37,240 nucleotides of DNA from Lachnospiraceae bacterium. GTDB lineage: Bacteria > Bacillota > Clostridia > Lachnospirales > Lachnospiraceae. The notes below the pieces were generated by a model. That model made no database searches and had not been told where the DNA came from. It worked only from the letters and a program-made list of their open reading frames with translations. The position numbers and the translations under genes were made by a program. Within the stretch, counting starts at the first letter, position 1, and every line of letters starts with the position of its first letter. Positions 16,038-23,876 of this stretch are shown here, one piece after another. The DNA is taken from NCBI GenBank assembly GCA_015057005.1, contig SVFF01000017.1, positions 1-37,240 of the forward strand, written 5' to 3'.

Positions 16038-17045
16038 TTATGTAGTTGCTCTAACTATCAGCTGCGGATCCAACAGTATTTGGTATTGGTCAATTTCTTG
16101 TCCCTCAATGAGCTTGATCAGCATTTCGGCACTTTTTTGACCGATACTCTTTTTGGGAAGAGCCACGGTGGTCAGTGCAGGAGATAAATAAGCAGATACA
16201 TCGATGTCATCAACCCCTATGATCCCCACCTGATTGGGGACAGAGATACCGTAGTCCAGAAGAGCACGCATTACACCGATCGCCAGTTGGTCTGTTGCAC
16301 AAAAAACAGAACATTCCCCTTGTATTTCTTTGGCGATGGAGGTTCCTGCTTGATAGGCATCCTCAAGACTGAAATTATTACTGAAAATCCGATGGTTTAA
16401 AATGGGCATATTGGCTTCCTCCATTGCCCTGCAATAACCTTTAAAGCGGTCTAGGGTGGGAGAAATGTTATCGGGAGTATTAACGATATAAACAGGTTTG
16501 CCGGGTTTTCGTTCAAGCAAATGCTTGGTTGCGATATATCCGGCTTTTTCGTTATCTGCGGCTACGTAAAAATCTTTTTCAGAATCCAAGAAGCGGTTGG
16601 AAAAAACATAGGGTATTCCTGTTCCTTTTAAACAACTCTTTTTTATGTCACTGTTTTGTGCAGGGTCTATAATAATTCCGGCGATATTCATGGAAGCAAT
16701 TTTGTTTAGGAGACTTTCTTCTTTTTCTCTTTGTTCCATGGAACTGAAAATCATCATATGATAGCCGGCTGTATTTAGTGTTTCTTCGTAGCCTTGTATT
16801 ACTTTGGAAAAATAAGGCTTGGAAATATCTGATAATACGAGTGCGACAACATTACTGCTGTTCCGCCTGAGATTGGCCGCTAAAAAGTTTGGTGTATACC
16901 CCATTTCGTTGATTTTTGTCCAGACTTCGTCTTTGGTTTTTTCGGATATATCCTTATGGCCGTTGATAACCTTTGAAATAGTAGTCACGCTGACATTCAG
17001 GCTTTGGGCTACATCTTTCATAGTTACGTGTTTCGTATTTTCCAT
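16038..17045 (-). CDS. LacI family transcriptional regulator
   Basis: A 335-residue regulator. Residues 6-28 form the helix-turn-helix (VTMKDVAQSLNVSVTTISKV) followed by the hinge helix (NFLAANLRRN). The rest is a sugar-binding-type ligand domain (NVVALVLSDISKPYFSKVIQ, VFCATDQLAIGVMRAL, VGIIGVDDIDVSAYLSPALT). It usually releases its operator on binding a small carbohydrate. It lies upstream of the URO-D gene in the same orientation, and the palindromic operator between them makes that gene its likely target. The effector is unknown. AAAGGAAC precedes the start. Confidence 0.93.
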   Translation of the reverse strand: MENTKHVTMKDVAQSLNVSVTTISKVINGHKDISEKTKDEVWTKINEMGYTPNFLAANLRRNSSNVVALVLSDISKPYFSKVIQGYEETLNTAGYHMMIFSSMEQREKEESLLNKIASMNIAGIIIDPAQNSDIKKSCLKGTGIPYVFSNRFLDSEKDFYVAADNEKAGYIATKHLLERKPGKPVYIVNTPDNISPTLDRFKGYCRAMEEANMPILNHRIFSNNFSLEDAYQAGTSIAKEIQGECSVFCATDQLAIGVMRALLDYGISVPNQVGIIGVDDIDVSAYLSPALTTVALPKKSIGQKSAEMLIKLIEGQEIDQYQILLDPQLIVRATT

Positions 17046-17102
17046 ATTTATATCTGTTCCTTTCGCTTTGCGCAGGCATAAAACTTTAGCCCTGCAAGGC
17101 TC

Positions 17103-17111
17103 ATTATACCA
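17103..17111 (-). promoter_or_regulatory. Extended -10 of the LacI regulator gene
   Basis: On the minus strand TGGTATAAT (complement of 17103-17111) matches the extended -10 consensus, about 58 bases upstream of the start. The -35 is weak. Confidence 0.5.
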
Positions 17112-17210
17112 TATGATCGGGAATAAAAATAGAAACTCCTTTATTTTTCTTGGAAAGAAAGATTTATCTTTTCACAGGGATCAAACTTACGGTTCCATAT
17201 GTGAGAAAGT

Positions 17211-17234
17211 CACGGAAAACAAATAGTTTCCGTG
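17211..17234. promoter_or_regulatory. Inverted repeat before the FMN reductase gene
   Basis: CACGGAAA (17211-17218) and TTTCCGTG (17227-17234) form a perfect 8-bp inverted repeat with 8 bases between. TAGAAT (17236-17241), a possible -10, lies directly after it, so the repeat would sit on the promoter as an operator does. No strong -35 was found. Confidence 0.5.
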
Positions 17235-17291
17235 CTAGAATAAAACCATAAAAGAAACATGGACTAGCAAAGTGAAAGCGGAGGAACGCAC

Positions 17292-17843
17292 ATGAAAAAA
17301 ATATTAATGATAGTAGGATCCCTGAGAAATAATTCTTTAAATATGCAATTGGCCAAAATCGCGGAAGAAATGCTGGATGGAAAGGCCCAGGTAAGTTTCC
17401 TGGACTATGCCGACATACCCTTTATGAATCAGGATATTGAATATCCCGCCCCGGAGAGTGTGTCGAGAGTACGCCAGATTGTGATGGAAGCGGATGGCAT
17501 TTGGTTCTTTACTCCCGAGTACAATTCTTATATTCCCGGCGTGTTAAAAAACTTGCTGGATTGGCTTTCCAGAACCCTGCAGCCCAACGACATGAATTGG
17601 AATCCGGTATTGAAGGACAAACCGGCCGTTATTTCTTCAGTTGCCGGAGGCGGTGCCGGTGAAGGTGCCAGAAAGAATTTAAGCAGTTTGCTGGAGATAT
17701 TGGCGATGAAGGTAGGCGGAGATTTTGGAATTGCTGCAGACGGAGAAGTGTTTCAGAGTGATAAGCTGGTAATTTGCGAGAAGAGCAGAAATGGACTGAG
17801 GGAGCAAATGGAGCAGCTTTTGGGAATGATGGATGCGGCATGA
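17292..17843 (+). CDS. NAD(P)H-dependent FMN reductase family oxidoreductase
   Basis: A 183-residue flavodoxin-fold protein of the NADPH-dependent FMN reductase / quinone or azo reductase family. Landmarks: ILMIVGSLRNNSLNMQLA (phosphate-binding loop for FMN) and GIWFFTPEYNSYIPGVLKNL, the second flavin-contacting segment, followed by LDWLSR. Family members reduce flavins, quinones, azo compounds or metal ions in the cytoplasm; the substrate is not predictable. The ATG has GGAGGAAC upstream. It is divergent from the LacI gene, and a strong promoter begins 8 bases after its stop. Confidence 0.9.
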   Translation: MKKILMIVGSLRNNSLNMQLAKIAEEMLDGKAQVSFLDYADIPFMNQDIEYPAPESVSRVRQIVMEADGIWFFTPEYNSYIPGVLKNLLDWLSRTLQPNDMNWNPVLKDKPAVISSVAGGGAGEGARKNLSSLLEILAMKVGGDFGIAADGEVFQSDKLVICEKSRNGLREQMEQLLGMMDAA

Positions 17844-17851
17844 AAAGCATG

Positions 17852-17880
17852 TTTACAAGACCATTTTTTAACGTTATAAT
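17852..17880 (+). promoter_or_regulatory. Promoter for the M28 peptidase transcript
   Basis: TTTACA (17852-17857), 17-base spacer, TATAAT (17875-17880): one mismatch to consensus. Transcription should start near 17887, giving a leader of about 250 bases before the peptidase ATG. Confidence 0.7.
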
Positions 17881-18115
17881 GTGAAGTAACAACAGGAAAA
17901 TCGGAGGTTGCCCATGGGGCGGCCTTCGATAGTTGTATTCACATATTTGGTAACTATTCAGCACCCCATTCGCAAAATCGCATCTTCGATGCTTTCCTTT
18001 TGCTCATGTGGTTACTTCGCCATATAAATATATGAAAACAGCCCTTTGTAAGCAAGCTTACACGATCTTTATTTCATATATTTGCATGGTTCTGAATAGT
18101 TACCATATTTGTAAA
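17881..18115 (+). other. Long structured leader or MITE-like element before the M28 peptidase
   Basis: Nested inverted repeats fill this stretch. A hairpin at 17902-17925 (GAGGTTGCCC with GGGCGGCCTTC, two G-T pairs). Long-range arms at 17942-17961 and 18092-18111 (18 of 20 bases complementary, sharing GGTAACTATTCAG and its inverse). Inside these, AAATATATGAAA (18026-18037) pairs with TTTCATATATTT (18072-18083), and GCATCTTCGATGC makes a small stem. No protein frame is convincing. It is either a regulatory leader or a small inserted repeat with terminal inverted repeats. Confidence 0.6.
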
Positions 18116-18140
18116 AATTACATAATATTGGGAGGACAAA

Positions 18141-19370
18141 ATGAATACTACACAGATTAATCAGATTTTCGCAGATACCGCATATGTGCGCATGGGCGGC
18201 AGACCGGAAGAATTAAAATGTGCCAATTATTTAAAGGGTAAGTGTGCTGAGATGGGCCTGGAGGCACATCTTGAAGAATTTGAAGTGGATCTGGCTGATA
18301 TTGAAACAGCAGAACTTATTGTGGACGGCAAGGCTATTCCCTGCAAGGGATATTTTTGCTGCGGCAGCGGTGAGGTGACTGCACCTCTGTACTACATGCC
18401 TCATGATGATGCTTATTCCCTTGAAGGCGTAAAGGGCAAGATCGTATTAAATGATGGTGGCATGGGCTACTGGAAATATCAGGATCTGCTGGAGAAGGGC
18501 GCAGTTGGATTCATTACATACGATGGCAATGCCAATTATGTAGATGAGGATATGGATCAGAAAGAACTGCGTTCCTATGTGAGCAAGGGAAATAAGATCC
18601 TGGGCGTGAATATCAACGCAAAGCAGGCCATTGAATTGGTGAAAAACGACGCCAAGGAAGCTACCATCCGCATCAAGCAGAATGAATATAAGGGAACATC
18701 CCACAATGTTGTGCTGGATCTGCCAGGCGAGAGAGAAGAGGTGATTGTGTTTACAGCCCATTATGATTCCACCTCCCTTTCCCAGGGTGCATACGATAAT
18801 ATGTCCGGAAGTATCGGTCTGTTGGGTATTGCCGAGAAGTTTGCAAAGGAGCCCCATCGCTACGGCATGCGTTTTATCTGGTGCGGCAGTGAAGAGAGAG
18901 GTCTGCTTGGTTCCAAGGCATATGTAGCTGCCCACGAGGAAGAACTCAGTAAGATCCAATTTGTTATCAATCTGGATATGATCGGCTGTATCATGGGTCA
19001 CTTTATTGCATGCTGTACCTGCGAGGAGAAGCTGGTGCATTATCTGCAGTATTTCGGTGCGGTGGAAGGCTTCGGCATCAAGCCTTATCAGGATGTTTAT
19101 TCCAGTGATTCCACGCCTTTTGCTGACAAGGGAATCCCTGCTGTATCTTTTGCGCGTGTGGCACCCGGCAACACAGCTACCATTCACAACAGTTATGATA
19201 CTGCAAAGGTTATGAGCGCTGAGCAGATGATCCGCGACATTGATTTCATCAACAGCTTTACCGCCCGGATGGTAAATGCCGGCAAGTGTCCTGTTTCCAA
19301 GGAAATGCCTGAGAACATGAAGGAAAAGCTGGATATCTATCTGACAAGAAAGCGCGATAAGAAGAAATAA
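18141..19370 (+). CDS. M28 family zinc aminopeptidase-like protein
   Basis: A 409-residue metallopeptidase. A protease-associated (PA) insert covers about residues 55-190. The M28 catalytic core follows: His207 in TAHYDS, Asp219 in GAYDN, Glu251/Glu252 in GSEERGL, Asp279 in NLDMIG, and His349 in TIHNSYDT. These supply the two-zinc site and the catalytic Glu. No signal peptide is visible, so it is probably cytoplasmic and acts on peptides taken up or made in the cell. GGGAGGA lies upstream of the ATG. It is followed 26 bases later by the YczE-like membrane protein. Confidence 0.92.
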   Translation: MNTTQINQIFADTAYVRMGGRPEELKCANYLKGKCAEMGLEAHLEEFEVDLADIETAELIVDGKAIPCKGYFCCGSGEVTAPLYYMPHDDAYSLEGVKGKIVLNDGGMGYWKYQDLLEKGAVGFITYDGNANYVDEDMDQKELRSYVSKGNKILGVNINAKQAIELVKNDAKEATIRIKQNEYKGTSHNVVLDLPGEREEVIVFTAHYDSTSLSQGAYDNMSGSIGLLGIAEKFAKEPHRYGMRFIWCGSEERGLLGSKAYVAAHEEELSKIQFVINLDMIGCIMGHFIACCTCEEKLVHYLQYFGAVEGFGIKPYQDVYSSDSTPFADKGIPAVSFARVAPGNTATIHNSYDTAKVMSAEQMIRDIDFINSFTARMVNAGKCPVSKEMPENMKEKLDIYLTRKRDKKK

Positions 19371-19396
19371 GAGGATTGGCACGGAGATACTAAGGT

Positions 19397-20035
19397 ATGA
19401 AAAATAGAGATATCGTTGGTTTCAGCAAAAGAACATTGTTGACTCTGGTCAGCGTGTTGTTCATGGGTATTTCCCTGTCTGTACTGAAACTGCTGGATCT
19501 GGGCATGGATTCCTTTACCTACATGAACGTGAGCATCGCCAACAAGGCCGGATGGTCGCTGGGTAACTGGCAGCTGTGTCTGAATATTGTGATGTTTATC
19601 CCGGTGATCCTCTGGGGAAGAAAACATTTAGGCATCGGAACGATCTTTAATATGGTGCTGGTGGGCTATACCGTGGATTTCTGTACCTGGATTTGGGAAT
19701 TGGTAGATCTGAAGGCCATGCTTGACGGACAAGTGGTGCGGTACATTGTGATGCTGCCTGTATTGGTTGTGTTTATCTTTGCTGCGGCTGTGTATATGTC
19801 TACCGATCTGGGTACAGCACCTTTCGATGCACTGCCCATGATGATCTCAGAGAAGATATCAAAGGTATCCTTCAAGGTGATCCGCTTTATCTGGGATCTG
19901 ACAGCGGTGGCAATTGGCTTTGTGCTCAGCGGCAAGGTGCCCGTCGTGACTATTCTGATGGTGGTCTTCCTGGGACAAACGATTGCTTTTGTACGGAAAA
20001 ATATGAAAATATTAAACAAGCCTGCTCACAATTAA
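19397..20035 (+). CDS. YczE/YyaS/YitT family membrane protein
   Basis: A 212-residue integral membrane protein with about five hydrophobic segments (residues 11-33, 50-75, 78-98, 115-137, 150-200). Motifs of the family: FMGISLSVLKLLDLGMDSFT near the start and STDLGTAPFDALPM in the middle, two internally related G-x-D/P-F/T turns. Function is unknown for the family; some members sit with transporters or secreted product genes. It lies 26 bases after the M28 peptidase, so co-transcription is likely. Confidence 0.8.
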   Translation: MKNRDIVGFSKRTLLTLVSVLFMGISLSVLKLLDLGMDSFTYMNVSIANKAGWSLGNWQLCLNIVMFIPVILWGRKHLGIGTIFNMVLVGYTVDFCTWIWELVDLKAMLDGQVVRYIVMLPVLVVFIFAAAVYMSTDLGTAPFDALPMMISEKISKVSFKVIRFIWDLTAVAIGFVLSGKVPVVTILMVVFLGQTIAFVRKNMKILNKPAHN

Positions 20036-20044
20036 GTGAGCAGG
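20021..20044 (+). other. Perfect hairpin spanning the stop of the YczE-like gene
   Basis: CCTGCTCAC (20021-20029) and GTGAGCAGG (20036-20044) form a 9-bp stem over a 6-base loop containing the TAA stop. There is no T run. It may protect or separate mRNA segments rather than terminate. Confidence 0.5.
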
Positions 20045-20085
20045 TGGCTCGTAAATAGTGATTGGAAATGGTGGTACTTATCTGA

Positions 20086-20934
20086 ATGAAGTATGGTAAA
20101 ATTTTGCGGAGTATTCTGATCATAGTTTGTCTGGGGGTAATGCTCTTTTCCCTTTGGAAACTCTGGGGCATCTTCTCTGAGTATCGGGAGAGCAGGAATG
20201 CTTATGATGATCTGGCGGGAAAGTACGTCAAGGTGGAAGTTGTGGAATCCGAATTGAAAAAGCCTGACTGGTTTGGCGGCGGTAAAAAGGATACTTCCGG
20301 GGAAAAAGAGACCGGGTCAGATGCTGCCGGGGAATCTGCCGAAGAATCCACAGAAGAAGCGGTTATGATCAATGTGGAGTTTGATGCGCTTTTGAAAGTA
20401 TGCCCTGATGTGGTGGGCTGGATCTACAGCCCGGGTACGCCCATCAATTACCCCATCGTACAGAGCGGGGACAATGATTATTATCTCCATAGACTGTTGG
20501 ACGGCAGCTACAATAAGGGAGGTACCCTGTTTATCGATTATTACAATCAGCCGGATTTCTCTGATTGGAATACTTTTCTGTATGGTCATAATATGCATGA
20601 CAATTCTATGTTCGGAACCTTGGATAATTATCGTCAAAAGGGTTATTACGAGGAACATCCGGTGATGTATCTGTTGACACCGGAGAAAAATTATGTGATC
20701 GAGCTGGTGGCAGGCTGTACCATTCCTGCAGATTCTACCGTATATACATTACTTAATACGGTGGAAGAACGTGACGCACTGGTATATGAACTTAGCCGCT
20801 CCTCCTCTTTTAAGGCGGATGTAGAGCTGGGGGAAAGTGATAAGCTGATTATTCTTTCCACCTGTGTGTACGATTACGATAATGCCAGATATGTGGTAGT
20901 TGGCGCACTGAAGGAAATGCTGGAAGAAGAGTAA
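20086..20934 (+). CDS. Class B sortase
   Basis: A 282-residue membrane-anchored transpeptidase that joins sorted surface proteins to peptidoglycan. N-terminal membrane anchor at about residues 9-25, an acidic, low-complexity spacer (GEKETGSDAAGESAEE, residues 67-90), then the sortase domain: WIYSPGTPINYPIVQ, catalytic His168 in YGHNMH, Cys260 in LSTCVYDY and Arg268 in NARYVV. Spacing matches class B. No LPxTG- or NPxTx-type substrate is present in the window, so its partners are elsewhere. The ribosome binding site is weak (GTGGT about 10 bases upstream). Confidence 0.92.
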   Translation: MKYGKILRSILIIVCLGVMLFSLWKLWGIFSEYRESRNAYDDLAGKYVKVEVVESELKKPDWFGGGKKDTSGEKETGSDAAGESAEESTEEAVMINVEFDALLKVCPDVVGWIYSPGTPINYPIVQSGDNDYYLHRLLDGSYNKGGTLFIDYYNQPDFSDWNTFLYGHNMHDNSMFGTLDNYRQKGYYEEHPVMYLLTPEKNYVIELVAGCTIPADSTVYTLLNTVEERDALVYELSRSSSFKADVELGESDKLIILSTCVYDYDNARYVVVGALKEMLEEE

Positions 20935-21011
20935 TTGCCTGAAAAGCAAAAATGAAAGGAAACAGTGGCCAAGGCGCCGCAAAAAATAAGAGCGGATGGA
21001 AAGGATGTTCT

Positions 21012-21950
21012 ATGAAAATGGAAAACCAGGAAACATTGGGATTGGAATTGACAGAGTCCATGGAGGATTATGCCAAAGAATTGGAGGCATCTTTCAGAAA
21101 AATTGAAGAAGGAGATATTTTGTCCGGCACAGTCATTCACATTAGTGAAGAGGGCGTGATCCTGGATCTGCGCTATTATACCCAGGGTGTGATCAAAGCG
21201 GAGGATATGAGCGATGCTCCTGACTTTGCCATTCTGCAGGATGTGCATCTTGGAGATGTGATCGAAGCATCTGTAGTGAAGATGGATGATGGCAGAGGCA
21301 ATATTCTGCTGTCCAAAAAGACAGCCAATCATGTACTTGCCTGGGACCGATTCCAGACCTATCTGGAGGAAAAGAAAGAATTTCCCGTAAAGATAACCGG
21401 TGTGACCAATGGCGGTGCGGTTTGCTTCCTGGAGGATATCAGGGGTTTTATCCCCGCATCCCAGCTGGCGCTGGATTATGTGGAAGATGTGGAGCCCTGG
21501 CTGGGCAAAACGGTAAAGGTGAGAGTCATCACTGTAGATAAAGAGAAAGAAAAGCTGGTGCTGTCCGCAAAGGCGGTATTGAAGGATGAAAAGGCTCAGG
21601 AGCATGCCGGTAAAGTGGCCATGATCATTCCCGGAACTGTATTGGAAGGAACTGTGGAGAGCCTGACAGCCTATGGTGCTTTTGTGAATCTGGGTGATGG
21701 TTTAAGTGGTCTGGTGCATATTTCCCAGATCTGCCAGAAGCGGATCCGCAAGCCTTCTGAGGTGTTGTCTGTAGGAGAAAAGGTGAAGTGTAAGGTGCTG
21801 AATACCAACGACGGCAAGATTTCCCTGAGTATCAAGGCAGTAGAAGAGGATGCCGAGGCGGATGAAATCGAAGAGTTTCAGTATGAGTCAGACGGCGAGG
21901 TTGGTACCAGCCTGGGAAGCTTGTTTGCAAATTTGAAATTGAAGCTGTAA
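21012..21950 (+). CDS. Triple S1-domain RNA-binding protein (ribosomal protein S1-like)
   Basis: A 312-residue protein with three S1 OB-fold RNA-binding domains at about residues 33-104, 120-190 and 205-280. The third is the most typical (GTVLEGTVESLTAYGAFVNL, GLSGLVHISQI). Proteins of this size in Firmicutes are annotated as S1-like and bind mRNA or ribosomes. It is shorter than the four- to six-domain S1 of Gram-negatives. Start 21012 is preferred to an in-frame ATG at 20952 because GGAAAGGA (20998-21005) sits 6 bases before it; the earlier ATG has no ribosome binding site. Confidence 0.88.
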   Translation: MKMENQETLGLELTESMEDYAKELEASFRKIEEGDILSGTVIHISEEGVILDLRYYTQGVIKAEDMSDAPDFAILQDVHLGDVIEASVVKMDDGRGNILLSKKTANHVLAWDRFQTYLEEKKEFPVKITGVTNGGAVCFLEDIRGFIPASQLALDYVEDVEPWLGKTVKVRVITVDKEKEKLVLSAKAVLKDEKAQEHAGKVAMIIPGTVLEGTVESLTAYGAFVNLGDGLSGLVHISQICQKRIRKPSEVLSVGEKVKCKVLNTNDGKISLSIKAVEEDAEADEIEEFQYESDGEVGTSLGSLFANLKLKL

Positions 21951-22031
21951 TCATGCCGTAAAATAGGTCGGTAAAAGGGTACGGAACGCAACATTGGAGA
22001 TAATGTGGAAGTAACGGGAGAGGAAAGATTT

Positions 22032-22964
22032 ATGAAATACGCAGTAATCGGCGCCGGCGGAACCGGCGGCGCCATCGGTGGCTTTCTGGCGAAAGCCGGA
22101 AAGGATGTAACCTTGATCGCAAGGGGCAACCATCTTAAAAAAATGCAGGAGAGAGGCCTTGCCTTTGAAACGGTAGAGGGTAATTTTACTGTGCCGGTAA
22201 AGGCTTGCACCATGGAAGAATATCAGGAGACTCCTGATGTGATCTTTGTGTGCGTAAAGGGATATTCCCTGGAGGATACCATTCCCTTTATTGGGCGGAT
22301 TGCAGGAAACGATACCATCGTGATCCCTATTTTAAATATCTACGGCACCGGCGGGAAAATGCAGGAAAGATTACCTCATATTAACGTGACAGATGGCTGT
22401 ATTTATATTGCGGCGGAGATTAAAGAGCCCGGTGTTATTTTGATGTCCGGCAAAATTTTCCGTGTGGTATATGGCCTGAGAAAAGGCACTGCGGAAGAGA
22501 TTTGTGCAAAAGTGATGCCTGTATTGAAGACTGTAGAGAAGGATCTGGAAGAGGCTGCGATCACGCCGCTGCTTTCAGACTGTATCGAGAGAGATGCACT
22601 TCAGAAATTCTCTTTTGTATCTCCCATGGCAGCATTGGGTGCCGCTTACGATATTCCTGCAAAGGAAGCTCAGGTACCCGGTGAAATGCAGGATACCTTT
22701 ATTGCACTGATCAGGGAAGTAAAGGCCTTGTCCGATGCCATGGATGCCAGCCTGCCCGACAATATCACGGAGATCAATCTGAATATTCTGAAAGGATTGG
22801 CTCCTCATGCCACCACTTCCATGCACAGAGACATCCGCGCCGGCAAACAGTCCGAGTTGGATGGCTTGGTATATGAAGTAGTGCGTTTGGGCGCGAAGTA
22901 CGGAGTGCCCGTGCCGGAATATCAGAAGCTGGCAGATATTTTTACTGCGAGATACAATGCGTAG
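22032..22964 (+). CDS. Ketopantoate reductase family protein (ApbA/PanE)
   Basis: A 310-residue NADPH-dependent reductase. N-terminal Rossmann motif YAVIGAGGTGGAIGGFLAKA, then CVKGYSLEDT, and a C-terminal helical domain with RDALQKFSF (conserved catalytic-region Lys) and GKQSELDGLVYEVVRLG. The family makes pantoate for coenzyme A synthesis or reduces other 2-oxo acids. No panB or panC is nearby, so the reaction is uncertain. Start 22032 follows GGGAGAGGAAAG; the longer frame from 22005 does not. It is followed 87 bases later by the EFR1 gene. Confidence 0.85.
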   Translation: MKYAVIGAGGTGGAIGGFLAKAGKDVTLIARGNHLKKMQERGLAFETVEGNFTVPVKACTMEEYQETPDVIFVCVKGYSLEDTIPFIGRIAGNDTIVIPILNIYGTGGKMQERLPHINVTDGCIYIAAEIKEPGVILMSGKIFRVVYGLRKGTAEEICAKVMPVLKTVEKDLEEAAITPLLSDCIERDALQKFSFVSPMAALGAAYDIPAKEAQVPGEMQDTFIALIREVKALSDAMDASLPDNITEINLNILKGLAPHATTSMHRDIRAGKQSELDGLVYEVVRLGAKYGVPVPEYQKLADIFTARYNA

Positions 22965-23051
22965 AAATGCATGGCAGATTAAGGCAGTATTTGATTGAAA
23001 GTGCCAAGAGGCACCCGACAGGTAGTAGAGTCCCGGAGGGAAGGCAAAGTT

Positions 23052-23807
23052 ATGTCTAATTATAATATTTATTTCAGCCCCACAGGCGGTACTAAGAAGG
23101 TGGCTGATATCCTGGTAAAAAATCTTGGTGGCGAATATCAAGAGTTGGATTTGTGCAGAGAGATTGACCTGATTGCGATGGAGCCGCAGGATGTCTGCGT
23201 GATATCGGTTCCTTCCTATGGCGGTCGGGTGCCTGCAATCGCCATCAGCCGACTGAAAAAGATTTCCGGAAACGGCGCTAAAGCGATTCTTAACTGTGTG
23301 TATGGAAACCGTGAATGGGAAGATACCTTGACAGAATTGCAGGATACTTTGGAAGAAGTTGGCTTTGTTTGTGTTGCAGCAGTGGCTGCGGTGGCAGAGC
23401 ATTCCATTTTCCGGCAGTTTGCCACAGGACGCCCTGATGCCGATGATGCAGCACAGCTTGCAGATTTTGCCAAGCAGATACAGCAGAAGCTGGATGATAA
23501 TCAGTTTGGCACCTTGGTGCTTGCCGGCAACCACGGTACATACAAAGAATTCGGCGGTGCGGCTTTCAAACCGGAAGGCAATGAAAGCTGCATAGGATGC
23601 GGCCTGTGCGCCAAAGAATGTCCCGTGAGTGCAATCTGTTTTGATGATCCTTACAGGACTGACAAAGATAGGTGCATCAGCTGCATGCGCTGTGTGGGCA
23701 TTTGCCCCCAGCATGCAAGAGATTTTGATCCCGGGTTCATGAAAACAATGAGTGAAAAAATGGAAGCCCGACTGAGCGGCCATAAAGAAAATTATTTGTT
23801 TTTGTAA
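23052..23807 (+). CDS. EFR1 family ferredoxin (flavodoxin-like plus two 4Fe-4S clusters)
   Basis: A 251-residue electron-transfer protein. Residues 1-165 look like a flavodoxin domain: IYFSPTGGTKKVADIL (FMN phosphate loop) and VPSYGGRVPAIAISRL. The C-terminal part is a bacterial 2[4Fe-4S] ferredoxin: CIGCGLCAKECP from Cys180 and CISCMRCVGICP from Cys208. This layout is characteristic of the EFR1 family common in anaerobic Clostridia; the partner enzyme is unknown. Start 23052 has GGAGGGAAGG upstream. An inverted repeat without a T run follows at 23825-23850. Confidence 0.9.
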   Translation: MSNYNIYFSPTGGTKKVADILVKNLGGEYQELDLCREIDLIAMEPQDVCVISVPSYGGRVPAIAISRLKKISGNGAKAILNCVYGNREWEDTLTELQDTLEEVGFVCVAAVAAVAEHSIFRQFATGRPDADDAAQLADFAKQIQQKLDDNQFGTLVLAGNHGTYKEFGGAAFKPEGNESCIGCGLCAKECPVSAICFDDPYRTDKDRCISCMRCVGICPQHARDFDPGFMKTMSEKMEARLSGHKENYLFL

Positions 23808-23824
23808 TTAGTGAGAAGAAAGAT

Positions 23825-23850
23825 AATGGCGGCAGGATTCTGCCGCCATT
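23825..23850. terminator. Hairpin after the EFR1 gene
   Basis: AATGGCGGCAG (23825-23835) pairs perfectly with CTGCCGCCATT (23840-23850) around a 4-base loop. It is very GC-rich and placed as a terminator, but no T run follows on the plus strand. Confidence 0.55.
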
Positions 23851-23876
23851 AGACTTAACTGTAAAACCTGGCAAGA

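Noticed and set aside
17942..18111. Firm call of an insertion sequence
   Set aside because: It has terminal inverted repeats but no transposase and no clear target duplication; only a MITE-like or leader reading is possible.
22575..23783. Antisense open frame of 402 codons across panE-like and EFR1 genes
   Set aside because: It spans two well-supported plus-strand genes and the gap between them, so it is a shadow.
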